This document shows positions 1 to 7,786 of a DNA stretch of 41,425 nt, piece after piece. Location: assembly GCA_947498315.1 (NCBI GenBank), contig CANMLD010000013.1, positions 1 to 41,425 on the forward strand. The letters run 5' to 3'. The position numbers and the translations under genes were made by a program. Source of the DNA: Pseudomonadota bacterium (GTDB taxonomy: Bacteria > Myxococcota_A > UBA9042 > GCA-2863065). How positions within the stretch are numbered: the first letter of the stretch is position 1; every line of letters begins with the position of its first letter. The notes below the pieces were generated by a model. That model was not told the DNA's origin. It searched no databases and was given only the letters and a program-made list of their open reading frames with translations.

Positions 1-272
1 GCGACGCCATCGCCGCCTCGTGTATCTCCGGCGGCTACGGGGACTCGGGGGCTGAGGTGGTCGTGCCGCTCGAAGCCGGCCTCCCGGTCGCCATCGTCGT
101 CGATGGCGCCGAAGTTGGCTCAGCCGGCCCCTACTCTCTGCACATCAGCGCCCCATGTCAGCCGAGCTGTCCAACATGCGACGTTGAAAACGGCTGTGGC
201 GGCATCTGCGGATGCCCTCTTGGCGAGCTTTGCGATCTCGAGGGCAAGTGCGAGCCCCTCCCGGACCCGTGA
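1..272 (+). CDS. C-terminal part of an exported Cys-rich protein (5' end outside window)
   Basis: The frame is open from base 3 and ends at TGA 270-272. About 89 residues are visible. The first part (alternating hydrophobic strands around VVVPLEAGLPVAIVVDG and PYSLHI) looks like the end of a beta-sandwich of the PPC (bacterial pre-peptidase C-terminal) kind. It is followed by a Cys-rich tail of about 35 residues with eight Cys in CPTC, CGGICGC and LCDLEGKC. The same tail style recurs in the lipoproteins of this window, so an exported or surface protein is likely. The missing N-terminus prevents a firmer name. An in-frame GTG at 57 exists but lies inside the domain, so it is not taken as the start. 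Confidence 0.6.
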   Translation, partial: DAIAASCISGGYGDSGAEVVVPLEAGLPVAIVVDGAEVGSAGPYSLHISAPCQPSCPTCDVENGCGGICGCPLGELCDLEGKCEPLPDP

Positions 273-309
273 TGCCCAATCAACTGCGACCTCGACCCTA
301 GGGAGCCCC

Positions 310-1668
310 ATGACACGCGAAGTCGACCTGTTCGTCATCGGAGGCGGCTCCGGCGGCGTTCGCGCGGCCCGGATCGCCGCAGGACACGGCGCACGCGTCG
401 CCATCGCCGAGGAGCATCGGTGGGGCGGGACGTGCGTCATTCGAGGCTGCGTCCCGAAGAAGCTGATGGTCTACGCCGCCGAATTCGGGCACGCGCTCGA
501 AGACGCGGCCGGCTACGGGTGGACGGTGAGTGGCAGCTTCGACTGGCACGCTCTACTCGCCCGAAAAGACGCCGAGATCACGCGATTGAGCGGCCTGTAC
601 GTCGCACTCCTCCAAAAGACGGGCGTTGAGGTCCTCGAGGGCCGTGCGACGCTGGTGGGCACCCATACTGTCGACGTAGGCGGCACACGGTTCGAAGCCA
701 AGCACATCTTGGTCGCGACCGGCGGCGTCCCTACCCGGCCCGCCATCGAAGGTGCCGAGCTCGCCATCACGTCCAACGAAGCCTTCCACCTGCCTGAACT
801 CCCGCGTCGCGTCACCCTCGTTGGCGGCGGCTACATCGGGCTCGAGTTCGCAGGCATTTTCCGGGGGCTCGGCTCCGAGGTGACCCTTGTCCACCACGGC
901 CAGGAGGTGCTGCGCGGCTTCGACATCGACCTCCGGCACGCCGTTACGGCAAATCTGAGGCAGCAAGGCGTCACGCTGCGATTCGGCACCGAGTTGACCG
1001 CGATTGAACCGCTCCCCTCGGGTGCCCTGAAGGCGAATTGCAGCGCCGGTGAGCCGCTCGAATCGGACGTCGTGATGTTCGCTACGGGCCGGTCGCCAGC
1101 GACCGCCGAGCTGGGCCTCGAGCGTGTCGGTGTCGCGCTCGGGCCGCGCGGTGAGCTCGTCGTCGACGCCGGCGGTCGCACGAACGTGCCCCACATCTTC
1201 GGCGTCGGCGACTGCACTGGCGGGCTCGCGCTCACCCCCGTCGCCGTGCGTGACGGGCACGCGCTGGCCGACCGGCTCTTCGGCAAAGGCTCCGCGCCCT
1301 CGGCTCACGACGCGTACCCGACCGCCGTCTTCTGCAGTCCTCCGGCCGCCACGGTCGGACTGCCGGAGTCGGTCGCTGTCGAGCACGGACACGAGGTGGA
1401 CGTCTATCTGGCGAACTTCAAGCCGCTCTTCCACAGTCTGTCGGGCCGCGAGGAGCGAGTCATGATGAAGCTCGTCGTCGATCGGGTGACCGACCGCGTC
1501 CTCGGCGCCCACATGGTCGGGCGCGACGCTCCGGAGATCATTCAGACATTGGCGATCGCGATCGGGCTCGGCGCCCGAAAGGCCGACCTCGACCGGACGC
1601 TCGCCCTGCATCCAACCAGCGCCGAGGAGCTGGTCCTGATGCGGATCCGACGCAGCAACTCGTTATGA
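310..1668 (+). CDS. gor: Glutathione-disulfide reductase
   Basis: The product is a cytoplasmic FAD/NADPH pyridine-nucleotide disulfide oxidoreductase of 452 residues that reduces oxidised glutathione. An N-terminal FAD-binding GGGSGG motif is followed by the redox-active disulfide Cys42-x4-Cys47 in GGTCVIRGCVPKKL. The NADPH-binding region has GGGYIGLEFAG, the second FAD motif is FGVGDCTGG, and the C-terminal dimer-interface His-Glu pair is in LHPTSAEE. These features match glutathione reductase better than dihydrolipoamide or mercuric reductase. The ATG at 310 is chosen because GGGAG lies at 301-305 and the FAD motif begins at residue 11. The frame stays open upstream to 103, but that part has no family sequence. 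The last 50 bases are duplicated at 2543-2594. Confidence 0.93.
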   Translation: MTREVDLFVIGGGSGGVRAARIAAGHGARVAIAEEHRWGGTCVIRGCVPKKLMVYAAEFGHALEDAAGYGWTVSGSFDWHALLARKDAEITRLSGLYVALLQKTGVEVLEGRATLVGTHTVDVGGTRFEAKHILVATGGVPTRPAIEGAELAITSNEAFHLPELPRRVTLVGGGYIGLEFAGIFRGLGSEVTLVHHGQEVLRGFDIDLRHAVTANLRQQGVTLRFGTELTAIEPLPSGALKANCSAGEPLESDVVMFATGRSPATAELGLERVGVALGPRGELVVDAGGRTNVPHIFGVGDCTGGLALTPVAVRDGHALADRLFGKGSAPSAHDAYPTAVFCSPPAATVGLPESVAVEHGHEVDVYLANFKPLFHSLSGREERVMMKLVVDRVTDRVLGAHMVGRDAPEIIQTLAIAIGLGARKADLDRTLALHPTSAEELVLMRIRRSNSL

Positions 1669-1670
1669 CT
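1619..1670 (+). repeat. 52-bp direct repeat, copy 1 (3' end of gor)
   Basis: This segment is identical over 52 bases to 2543-2594, offset by 924 bp. It covers the last codons and the stop of gor plus two bases. The bases on either side (1618/2542 and 1671/2595) differ between the copies. It forms the left edge of the vapBC island. Confidence 0.95.
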
Positions 1671-1756
1671 GATGACGTGACGTTGGCCTCCAAGCCGGCG
1701 ACGGTGACCGTGACCTCCAGCCTCTGCGGCACGGCGACCAAGACCGTGCAGTGACC

Positions 1757-2182
1757 TCAGAGGAACGGGTTCAGCGCTCGCACGCGTCCGTATCGCCGAC
1801 CACTCTCGAAGTCTTCGGACAGGATCAACTCGCAGCCCGCGCGCTCTGCGTGCGCCCAGATCAGCGCATCGAACCAACTGAGCTGGTAAAGCGCCGCACC
1901 CTGCAGTGCAAGCCGGACCATCGCCTCATCGGGCCAAATCACGTCGTAACAGGCCAGGAGTTCCTCCGCCTCCCGAAGTGCCGCAGTGCGCTCGAGCATC
2001 GGCGGCTGACCTGACCTCAAACGCGTGGTCGCCGCGACAAACTCCACGATTGCCTGGTATGGGACGCGCGCGTCACCGCTCGCGATGGCGGCACGTAACA
2101 CATCAGTGGCTCGGTCGCGCTTCTCTGGAAACCGGTGATCGACGCGGTAGACGAGGACATTGGTGTCGATGAGCGTGGCCAT
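1757..2182 (-). CDS. vapC: VapC-type PIN-domain ribonuclease toxin
   Basis: The 141-residue protein spans a full PIN domain. The acidic metal-binding residues are Asp6 (in LIDTN), Glu47 (IVEF), Asp104 (SWFDALIWA) and Asp124 (SEDF). VapC toxins are Mg-dependent endoribonucleases, typically acting on tRNA or rRNA, and are held inactive by VapB. The gene starts 6 bp after the antitoxin stop, the usual order and spacing for a toxin-antitoxin operon. All four acidic residues are present, so the enzyme looks active. The RNA target cannot be read from the sequence. Confidence 0.9.
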   Translation of the reverse strand: MATLIDTNVLVYRVDHRFPEKRDRATDVLRAAIASGDARVPYQAIVEFVAATTRLRSGQPPMLERTAALREAEELLACYDVIWPDEAMVRLALQGAALYQLSWFDALIWAHAERAGCELILSEDFESGRRYGRVRALNPFL

Positions 2183-2188
2183 GGCCGG

Positions 2189-2485
2189 CTATGTCTCAGA
2201 GTCTCGGACATAGAGATCGCCCCGGGTCCAGCCGCGAGCGACCGGGTCGGCGGCCGAGCTCGTGAGGTTGCCGCGGCTGCTGCCGGACTGAAGTCGCTGG
2301 GTTGCTGAATCAAATAGGGCCAGCCGGTCGTCGACCGAAAGCGTACGCGCGGGTGCCGTACCGGGACGAAGGACAATGACCGAGCCTGCCGACTCGAAGG
2401 TGACATCTGACCCTGCGGTTATCCCGTGAGCGATGGCAACCGCCTTCGGGAGGGTGACCTGAAGCTTTGAAGTCACGCGGGACAT
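2189..2485 (-). CDS. vapB: VapB-type antitoxin, AbrB/MazE fold
   Basis: The product has 98 residues from the ATG at 2485. The N-terminal swapped-hairpin DNA-binding segment reads SRVTSKLQVTLPKAVA and is followed by a hydrophobic strand (SVIVLRP). The C-terminal half is polar and flexible, as expected for the part that wraps the toxin. A second ATG lies two codons upstream (2491). The start at 2485 is preferred because the predicted promoter would begin transcription at about 2485-2487, giving a leaderless mRNA. Antitoxins of this class bind their own promoter, and a palindrome sits between the -35 and -10 boxes. Confidence 0.85.
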   Translation of the reverse strand: MSRVTSKLQVTLPKAVAIAHGITAGSDVTFESAGSVIVLRPGTAPARTLSVDDRLALFDSATQRLQSGSSRGNLTSSAADPVARGWTRGDLYVRDSET

Positions 2486-2492
2486 GGCCATT

Positions 2493-2521
2493 ACTTTAGC
2501 AAGGAGTCAATCCTTACTCAA
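2493..2521 (-). promoter_or_regulatory. vapBC promoter with palindromic operator
   Basis: On the minus strand, TTGAGT (2516-2521) and TAAAGT (2493-2498) are separated by exactly 17 bp. The spacer contains the inverted repeat AAGGA-TTGAC-TCCTT (2501-2515), a good candidate for autorepression by VapB/VapBC. No Shine-Dalgarno precedes either ATG. Confidence 0.6.
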
Positions 2522-2542
2522 GCCACGTCTTTGCTGGACGAG

Positions 2543-2594
2543 GCGCCGAGGAGCTGGTCCTGATGCGGATCCGACGCAGCAACTCGTTATGACT
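2543..2594 (+). repeat. 52-bp direct repeat, copy 2
   Basis: This is an exact copy of 1619-1670. It ends inside the prmC stop codon (TAG on the minus strand, 2593-2595). It marks the right edge of the vapBC island and is probably the original junction with prmC. Confidence 0.95.
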
Positions 2595-3609
2595 ACTGAC
2601 CTTTCAGCCGGATCGCGGTCACGACGCGACCTCGCCGAGAGTAGTCGTCGAGGATGGCCGCGCTTTCGAACGCGCCGGTATGGGCGATGAGGTCTCGGAC
2701 GGCGGCAGCCTGATCGGTGCCAGCGACTTCGATCGCCAGAAGTCCACCCGGCTTGAGAACACGGACCGCGTCCGCCACGAGCGGGCCAATCATGGACAGT
2801 CCGTCGTCGCCACCCGACAGCGCGCCGTGAGGCTCGAAGTCGCGAACGTCCTTCTCGAGCGTCGCCATGAGCGGTGCATCGAGATAAGGCGGGTTCGAGA
2901 CCACGACGTCGACGCTGGCGGCGTTCTTGAGCGGCCCGAGACCGTCACCACGGACGAGCTTCACGCGCTCGCGGACACCGAGCCGGTCGGCGTTCTGAGC
3001 GGCAACCTCGAGCGCGTCGGGCGAGATGTCGATTCCCACGAGCGTCGCAACGGGCAAAGCGATCGCGAGGCTGATGGCGATGGCACCGCTGCCGACCCCG
3101 ACGTCCACGATGCGGAGTGGTGCTTCGATGATGGGCGACTCCGCGGGCGACTCCAGCACCGCTGGGGTGCCAACGGGTTCCCCATCGACCACCGCTCGGG
3201 CCTGGGCTTCAGTGGCCGTCCGAGCGTCTGCCTCCATCTCTTCGACCGACTTCAGAGCGGGCTTCGGCCGAGCCCACCGAATGACGGCGTCGACCAGGAT
3301 CTCGGTTTCTGGCCGCGGGATCAGGACGTGGCGGTTCACCCGGAACGAGTGCCCGAAGAACTCACGACTGCCAAGGATGTAGGCCACCGGCTCGCCTGCG
3401 ACTCGACGCTTCACGAGCTCCCGGAACGAATCGAGCTCGTCCGGCAACATTGGCCGGTCGAATTGGACGTAAAGCTGGACGCGATCGAGGCCCGTGACGT
3501 GGCCGAGGAGGAGCTGCGAGTCGAGCCGAGACGACGACGCCCCATGTCGCTTCAAGTACTCCGCCGCCCAGCCAACGATGCGCCCTACCGTCCACGATTG
3601 TTCCGACAT
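2593..3609 (-). CDS. prmC: Peptide chain release factor N5-glutamine methyltransferase (PrmC/HemK)
   Basis: PrmC methylates the GGQ glutamine of release factors RF1/RF2 using S-adenosylmethionine. The 338-residue protein has the helical N-terminal domain (residues 1-90), then the conserved RREFFG-like segment GSREFFGHSF and LIPRPETE. The SAM motif is VDVGVGSGAIAISLA and the catalytic motif is NPPY. It is about 60 residues longer than E. coli PrmC. The extra length is an Ala/Glu/Pro-rich insert between residues about 115 and 165 that separates the two domains. It is the last gene of the minus-strand rnj-engB-rimI-prmC run, 46 bp after rimI. Its stop touches the gor-end repeat. Confidence 0.92.
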   Translation of the reverse strand: MSEQSWTVGRIVGWAAEYLKRHGASSSRLDSQLLLGHVTGLDRVQLYVQFDRPMLPDELDSFRELVKRRVAGEPVAYILGSREFFGHSFRVNRHVLIPRPETEILVDAVIRWARPKPALKSVEEMEADARTATEAQARAVVDGEPVGTPAVLESPAESPIIEAPLRIVDVGVGSGAIAISLAIALPVATLVGIDISPDALEVAAQNADRLGVRERVKLVRGDGLGPLKNAASVDVVVSNPPYLDAPLMATLEKDVRDFEPHGALSGGDDGLSMIGPLVADAVRVLKPGGLLAIEVAGTDQAAAVRDLIAHTGAFESAAILDDYSRRGRVVTAIRLKGQ

Positions 3610-3655
3610 GGCCCACCCTGCCCTGCCCCTGCCGCCCTGGCGGCGAAGCGTTACT

Positions 3656-4138
3656 CTAGACGAGGCCTTCGGCAGGCCCGAGGTTCATGAGGAGCGCGTC
3701 CTCCCCGTTGTTCCGATAGTAGCCCTTGCGACGACCGACTCGAACGAAGCCCGTGGACTCGTAGAGCCCGATGGCTGCCGCGTTGGATGCACGAACTTCG
3801 AGCGTCGCGAGCACCATTCCGTCGCGCCGCTGTTCATCGAGCACTCCCTCTAGGAGCCGCCGACCGAGTCCGCGACGTTGGGCACGCGGGTCGACGGCGA
3901 TGTGCAGGATCTGAAGCTCATCGATGACGCGCCACGCGACGAGGTACGCGACGATGTCGCCCGCAGCGATGAGCACCCAGGAACGGCTCGTCGGCTGACC
4001 GAGTTCGTCGTCGTAGTCAGACGCGATCCATGCGTCAGGGAACGCCCGGGCTCCGACTCGGCAGACCGCCGGCACGTCGGTGTGAGTCATTGGGCGGATC
4101 CTGGCCCCGCCCTCGGCGCCCGTCGCCACGCCGTTCAC
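3656..4138 (-). CDS. rimI: RimI-type ribosomal-protein/protein N-alpha-acetyltransferase
   Basis: This 160-residue GNAT-fold protein has the acetyl-CoA-binding segment QRRGLGRRLL preceded by the strand ILHIAVDPRAQ. The C-terminal RimI signature region is EVRASNAAAIGLYESTGFVRVGRRKGYY. RimI acetylates protein N-termini, classically ribosomal protein S18. The ATG overlaps the engB stop by 4 bp (ATGA), so translation is probably coupled. A role in protein modification fits the neighbouring prmC. The acceptor protein cannot be read from the sequence. Confidence 0.87.
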   Translation of the reverse strand: MNGVATGAEGGARIRPMTHTDVPAVCRVGARAFPDAWIASDYDDELGQPTSRSWVLIAAGDIVAYLVAWRVIDELQILHIAVDPRAQRRGLGRRLLEGVLDEQRRDGMVLATLEVRASNAAAIGLYESTGFVRVGRRKGYYRNNGEDALLMNLGPAEGLV

Positions 4139-4722
4139 GCTTTCCGCTCTTTCAAAGCACGCATGAGCTTGTCCCAGAGGGGATCCTTGCCTTCGCGCGA
4201 CAGCGACGAGGTGAGGAGCATGTCCTTCGGGGAGATGCCGAGCTGATCCGCGAGGCGCTGCCCGGCAGCAGCACGGCGCGTCTTGGCCTCTTTGTCCGCT
4301 TTGGTAACGACGAGCCAGAGCGGGATGTTGCGCATCCTGAAGCGCTCCGCGAGCGCCCGCTCCTCGTCGCGGATCTCACGGCGGATGTCCACGAGCAACA
4401 GCCCGAGCTTCAGGCCCGGTCGGTTCTCGAGGTAGCCGTAGACGAGCGCGGGCCACTGCTTTTTGACCTCGGCTGGTGCGGCCGCATAGCCGTAACCCGG
4501 CAGATCGACGAGACAAAGCTCGTCCGCCACCGTGAAGAAGTGGAGCGCCTGGGTGCGACCCGGTGTCTTCGAGACGCGCGCGGCTTGGCGCTGATTGAGC
4601 AACAGGTTGATCAGCGACGACTTTCCGACGTTCGATCGCCCCATGACGGCGACCTCCGGCAAGCCACTCTCCGGGGGCTTGTCCTTCGGATTGAAGAGCC
4701 CGCCCAGGTATTCGACCTTCAT
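4135..4722 (-). CDS. engB: Ribosome biogenesis GTPase EngB (YsxC/YihA)
   Basis: EngB is an essential GTPase in 50S ribosomal subunit assembly. The 195-residue protein has G1 GRSNVGKSS, G2 region SKTPGRTQ, G3 DLPGYGYA and G4 TKAD, with G5 near LLTSSLSREG. Its length matches the family. The start overlaps the rnj stop by 4 bp and its end overlaps rimI by 4 bp, so three genes are translationally chained. Confidence 0.95.
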   Translation of the reverse strand: MKVEYLGGLFNPKDKPPESGLPEVAVMGRSNVGKSSLINLLLNQRQAARVSKTPGRTQALHFFTVADELCLVDLPGYGYAAAPAEVKKQWPALVYGYLENRPGLKLGLLLVDIRREIRDEERALAERFRMRNIPLWLVVTKADKEAKTRRAAAGQRLADQLGISPKDMLLTSSLSREGKDPLWDKLMRALKERKA

Positions 4723-6440
4723 GCGGCCACCTTCTTGTTCTTGGCTGGTTCTTGACGTTCGGACTCCCCCGGACGTGCGACGCGCCGGATGAAGACCAGG
4801 ACGAGCGGCTTCTTCCCGACCGTGCGTTTGAAGTAGCGCTTGACGACCGAGACGATGGTGCCTTCGACAACGTCGTCTGAGCTCTCCCTCGGGATGGATT
4901 CGAGCACGTCGAGAAGCTCCTGCAAGACCACGTCGAGGTGTTTGTCGCCAGCGGTGTAGACTCCGGCCGACTGAAGCTCGACGTCAGGTGCAAAGCGGCC
5001 AGGCTTGCCCGGGCTGAGCTCGGCGACCACCGTGAGCACACCGTTGTGAAACATGCGGCGGCGGTCTTCGAAGCCGAGCTCATCGGGGTTGCCAGTGACC
5101 GTGCCGTCGAGGTAGTGGGTCTCGAGGACGCGGCTGGCGACACGAGAGAGCTGACCGTCCGGGGACACCTCGAACTCTTCGCCATCTTCGACGACGAGTG
5201 TGCGTTCGATACCGGCCTTCTTCGCGAGCGCCTCGTGGTCGAGGAGGAAGGCGTACTCGCCGTGGACCGGGACGAAGGCCTTGGGTCGAACCAGCCGGAT
5301 CATGTCCGTGAGCTCGTCTTGACGGGCGTGCCCGGAGGTGTGGATGCCGGCCGCCTTCGGGTGGAGGACGGTCGCGCCACGACGGCGAATGTCGTTGAAC
5401 ATCGCGTAGATCTCGCGCTCGTTCCCGGGGATGACCCGCGACGACATCATGACGAGATCCTGCTTACCCAGCTTCACGTGCGGGTGTTCGCCGTTGGCCG
5501 CTTTCCATAGGGCGGCCCGCCGTTCACCCTGCGAGCCCGTGAGCACCAAGATCACCGTCTTCGGGTCGACGCGCTCGACGGTCTCGGGGTCAAGGAGGAG
5601 GTCTGGGTTCACCGTCTGCAGCCCGTGGGCGCGAGCGATGTCCGTGTAGGTCTTGAACGACCGCCCTACGAGACAGAGCCGACGCCCTGTTGCGAGGGCG
5701 ACCTCTTCGAGCCCACGAAGTCGGTGCAGGTTCGACGCGAACTGGCTGATGACGACACGCCCCGGCCAAGCCCGCACCTGCGCTTCGATCTCACGGATGA
5801 CCGACCGCTCCGACTCGGTTCGACCGGGCACCTGCGCGTTCGTCGAGTCCGACATCATGAGCAGAACGCCGTCGTCGCCGATGCGGCGGAAGGCCTCGGT
5901 GTCGAAGTGCTTTCCGTCGATGGGTTCGGGATCGACTTTGAAGTCGCCGGTGTGGAGGACCCGCCCAATCGGCGTGTCGATGAGCAGCGCGGCGGCGTCG
6001 GGGATCGAATGCGTCACCCGGATGAGTTGAAATCCCAACTCCGGACGCTCGGGTGGCCGGATGAACTCCCCGACGCCGCCGGCGGCGTGGGGTTCCATCG
6101 GGCGGAAGTCGAGGCCATGGACGTTGTGTTCGTCGAGGCGGCGACGGGCGAGAGCATAGCTGAATGGCGACGCGTAGATCGGTACTTGGAGCTCGCGCGC
6201 GACGAAAGGTAGCGCGCCAATGTGGTCCTCGTGTCCGTGGGTGATGACGATGCCGTCGAATGAGGACTTGTTGGCGCGAAGCCAGCCGAGGTCCGGGAGG
6301 ACGAGCTCTGCGAATCGGGATGTCTCGCCTGGGAACTTAGCTCCGCAGTCGATTAGGTACCGGCGTCCGTTCCACGCCAGCACCATGTTGTTCATTCCGA
6401 TTTCGCCGACGCCGCCTATTGGCAGGAAATTGAGACCCAT
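4719..6440 (-). CDS. rnj: Ribonuclease J
   Basis: RNase J is a metallo-beta-lactamase/beta-CASP enzyme with endo- and 5'-3' exoribonuclease activity in RNA maturation and decay. The 573-residue protein opens with PIGGVGEIGMNN and has the metal-binding motif THGHEDHIGA, a later His/Asp motif (HTGDFKVDP) and a beta-CASP region ending TSGHARQDEL and PVHGEY. The C-terminal domain (about 450-560) is complete and ends in a Lys-rich tail. A weak AAGG precedes the ATG. It is the first gene of the rnj-engB-rimI-prmC run, linking RNA processing with ribosome and release-factor modification. Confidence 0.93.
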   Translation of the reverse strand: MGLNFLPIGGVGEIGMNNMVLAWNGRRYLIDCGAKFPGETSRFAELVLPDLGWLRANKSSFDGIVITHGHEDHIGALPFVARELQVPIYASPFSYALARRRLDEHNVHGLDFRPMEPHAAGGVGEFIRPPERPELGFQLIRVTHSIPDAAALLIDTPIGRVLHTGDFKVDPEPIDGKHFDTEAFRRIGDDGVLLMMSDSTNAQVPGRTESERSVIREIEAQVRAWPGRVVISQFASNLHRLRGLEEVALATGRRLCLVGRSFKTYTDIARAHGLQTVNPDLLLDPETVERVDPKTVILVLTGSQGERRAALWKAANGEHPHVKLGKQDLVMMSSRVIPGNEREIYAMFNDIRRRGATVLHPKAAGIHTSGHARQDELTDMIRLVRPKAFVPVHGEYAFLLDHEALAKKAGIERTLVVEDGEEFEVSPDGQLSRVASRVLETHYLDGTVTGNPDELGFEDRRRMFHNGVLTVVAELSPGKPGRFAPDVELQSAGVYTAGDKHLDVVLQELLDVLESIPRESSDDVVEGTIVSVVKRYFKRTVGKKPLVLVFIRRVARPGESERQEPAKNKKVAA

Positions 6441-6490
6441 GGCGGCGGACCTTAGCGGACCCCCGCGGGTAGGTCACTCGATTCCTGACA

Positions 6491-7630
6491 CTACTCGGCG
6501 TCCACACCATCTTGACCAGAAGAGGGACCGGCATCGGCGCCACCGAGCTGCCCACACTGCCCATCGATACAGTCGCTGTCCGCGTCGCAATCGCTCTTCT
6601 CGAAGCAGGCGGCGGTCGGCATGCAAAAGCCGAACGTGCAGGCGTCGGCAGCGTCGCAAACCGCACTCCCACCACAGGCGTTAAGACATCGGCCATCGAC
6701 ACAAGTACTGTCGCCACAATCGCTGCTCAGGAGACACTGCAGAATCGGACGATCATCGAGGACGCAAAGGGCCTCATCGCCGCAGCGGTTGCCCTTGGCG
6801 CAGTCGCCATCGGCATCGCACGTCGTGCGACACGTGGCGTTGACACAAATGGCACCGGCGCCGCAGTCCGCGCTGAGTTGGCACTCGCCGGCCGGAGCCG
6901 TGTCAGGCAGGCAGAGTGCGCTCTTCAGGGCCGATCCGTCCGGGCAACCATCTCCCGGCGGGAAGTAGCACTTGGTATTGACGCAGGTGCCGTCCTTGCC
7001 GCAGTCGAGGTTGAACTGGCAGGTGCCCTCGGGGCGCACAGGGAAGCTCTTCTCCACGCACGCTCCTGCCTTGCAGACCTCGCCCGAGGCGCAATCGTCA
7101 TCGGCCTCGCAGCCGGCGGGCGTGGCCCCGCCCGTGCCGTCGCTGGCCCCGCCCGTGCCGTCGCTGGCCCCGTCCGTACCATCACCGACGACTGGCTTGT
7201 CGACGCAGGCCCCGTCGATGCAGAGGAAGCCGCCGTCACACTGCGCCGTTAGGGTGCACTCGGTGGGGGTGCCGTCGCCGTCCGGCGTCACGCACGCGCC
7301 GAACTCACACGACGCGCCTGTGGGGCAGGTCTGAGCGGCGCACTGCGCTCCGCCCGTGTTCGTGCCGCCACCACCGGGGCTGAGGGCGCTCGGCTTGCAC
7401 TGGCCCGCCGTATTGCAGCCGTAGCCGTCCGGGCACTGGTAGTCGGTCGCGCAGGAATATTCGTAGCAGGTGTAGCGCTCGCAAACGAGACAGCCGTTCG
7501 CGTCGCACTTGAGCTCGGACCGGGCCTCTTCGTTCAGGCACCCTGGGAGCATGGCGAGCGGCGCCAAAGCCAGGGGGAGCAGCCGCAGCGCTCCGAGCCG
7601 CATCGAGACTATCATTGCCAGCGTCTTCAT
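6491..7630 (-). CDS. Cys-rich exported lipoprotein
   Basis: A 379-residue protein with a lipoprotein signal (LAMLPGC, Cys31). The rest is a string of small disulfide-rich modules of the form C-x-x-D-x-D-C-x-x-G-x-x-C-x-x-G-x-C, separated by Gly/Thr/Asp linkers with a duplicated DGTGGA element. Such modules resemble the short Cys repeats of Myxococcota surface proteins; no enzyme domain is seen. The ATG at 7630 is preferred over the one at 7642 because GGAGG (7636-7640) lies 5 nt before it and overlaps the upstream ATG. It lies 156 bp downstream of the beta-barrel gene. Function is unknown. Confidence 0.8.
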   Translation of the reverse strand: MKTLAMIVSMRLGALRLLPLALAPLAMLPGCLNEEARSELKCDANGCLVCERYTCYEYSCATDYQCPDGYGCNTAGQCKPSALSPGGGGTNTGGAQCAAQTCPTGASCEFGACVTPDGDGTPTECTLTAQCDGGFLCIDGACVDKPVVGDGTDGASDGTGGASDGTGGATPAGCEADDDCASGEVCKAGACVEKSFPVRPEGTCQFNLDCGKDGTCVNTKCYFPPGDGCPDGSALKSALCLPDTAPAGECQLSADCGAGAICVNATCRTTCDADGDCAKGNRCGDEALCVLDDRPILQCLLSSDCGDSTCVDGRCLNACGGSAVCDAADACTFGFCMPTAACFEKSDCDADSDCIDGQCGQLGGADAGPSSGQDGVDAE

Positions 7631-7786
7631 CGTGACCTCCATCGCCCTCAGGGCCGTCCGCGCTCGCTCGCCGTTGTGTTGCCACGCCCCATCCGCCGGC
7701 GAATGGGTCGCGGCGCGGGGGGCAAGGCCGAGGCTTCGACGGCGGGTCAGGACGGATATTCACGAGGGAACGGGCGGGGACACGAA

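Larger units (their letters stand above)
1671..2542. mobile_element. vapBC toxin-antitoxin island inserted between gor and prmC
   Basis: This 872-bp segment lies between the two copies of the 52-bp gor 3'-end repeat. It contains vapB and vapC on the minus strand with their own promoter. Removing one repeat and the segment restores gor and prmC as convergent genes with adjacent stops (gor TGA, prmC TAG). No transposase or integrase is present. Bases 1677-1754 on the plus strand read as a short open tail ending ATKTVQ and TGA, which could be the relic end of a donor-site gene. The mechanism is unknown; a duplication-generating integration is inferred. Confidence 0.75.

Noticed and set aside
103-309. 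A 69-residue N-terminal extension of glutathione reductase in the open frame
   Set aside because: It overlaps the upstream gene in another frame, has no family sequence, and ATG 310 has a good ribosome-binding site.
2593-3690. Long plus-strand open frames opposite prmC and many similar long frames elsewhere
   Set aside because: They are high-GC shadow frames opposite well-supported genes and show Arg/Asp-rich composition without motifs.
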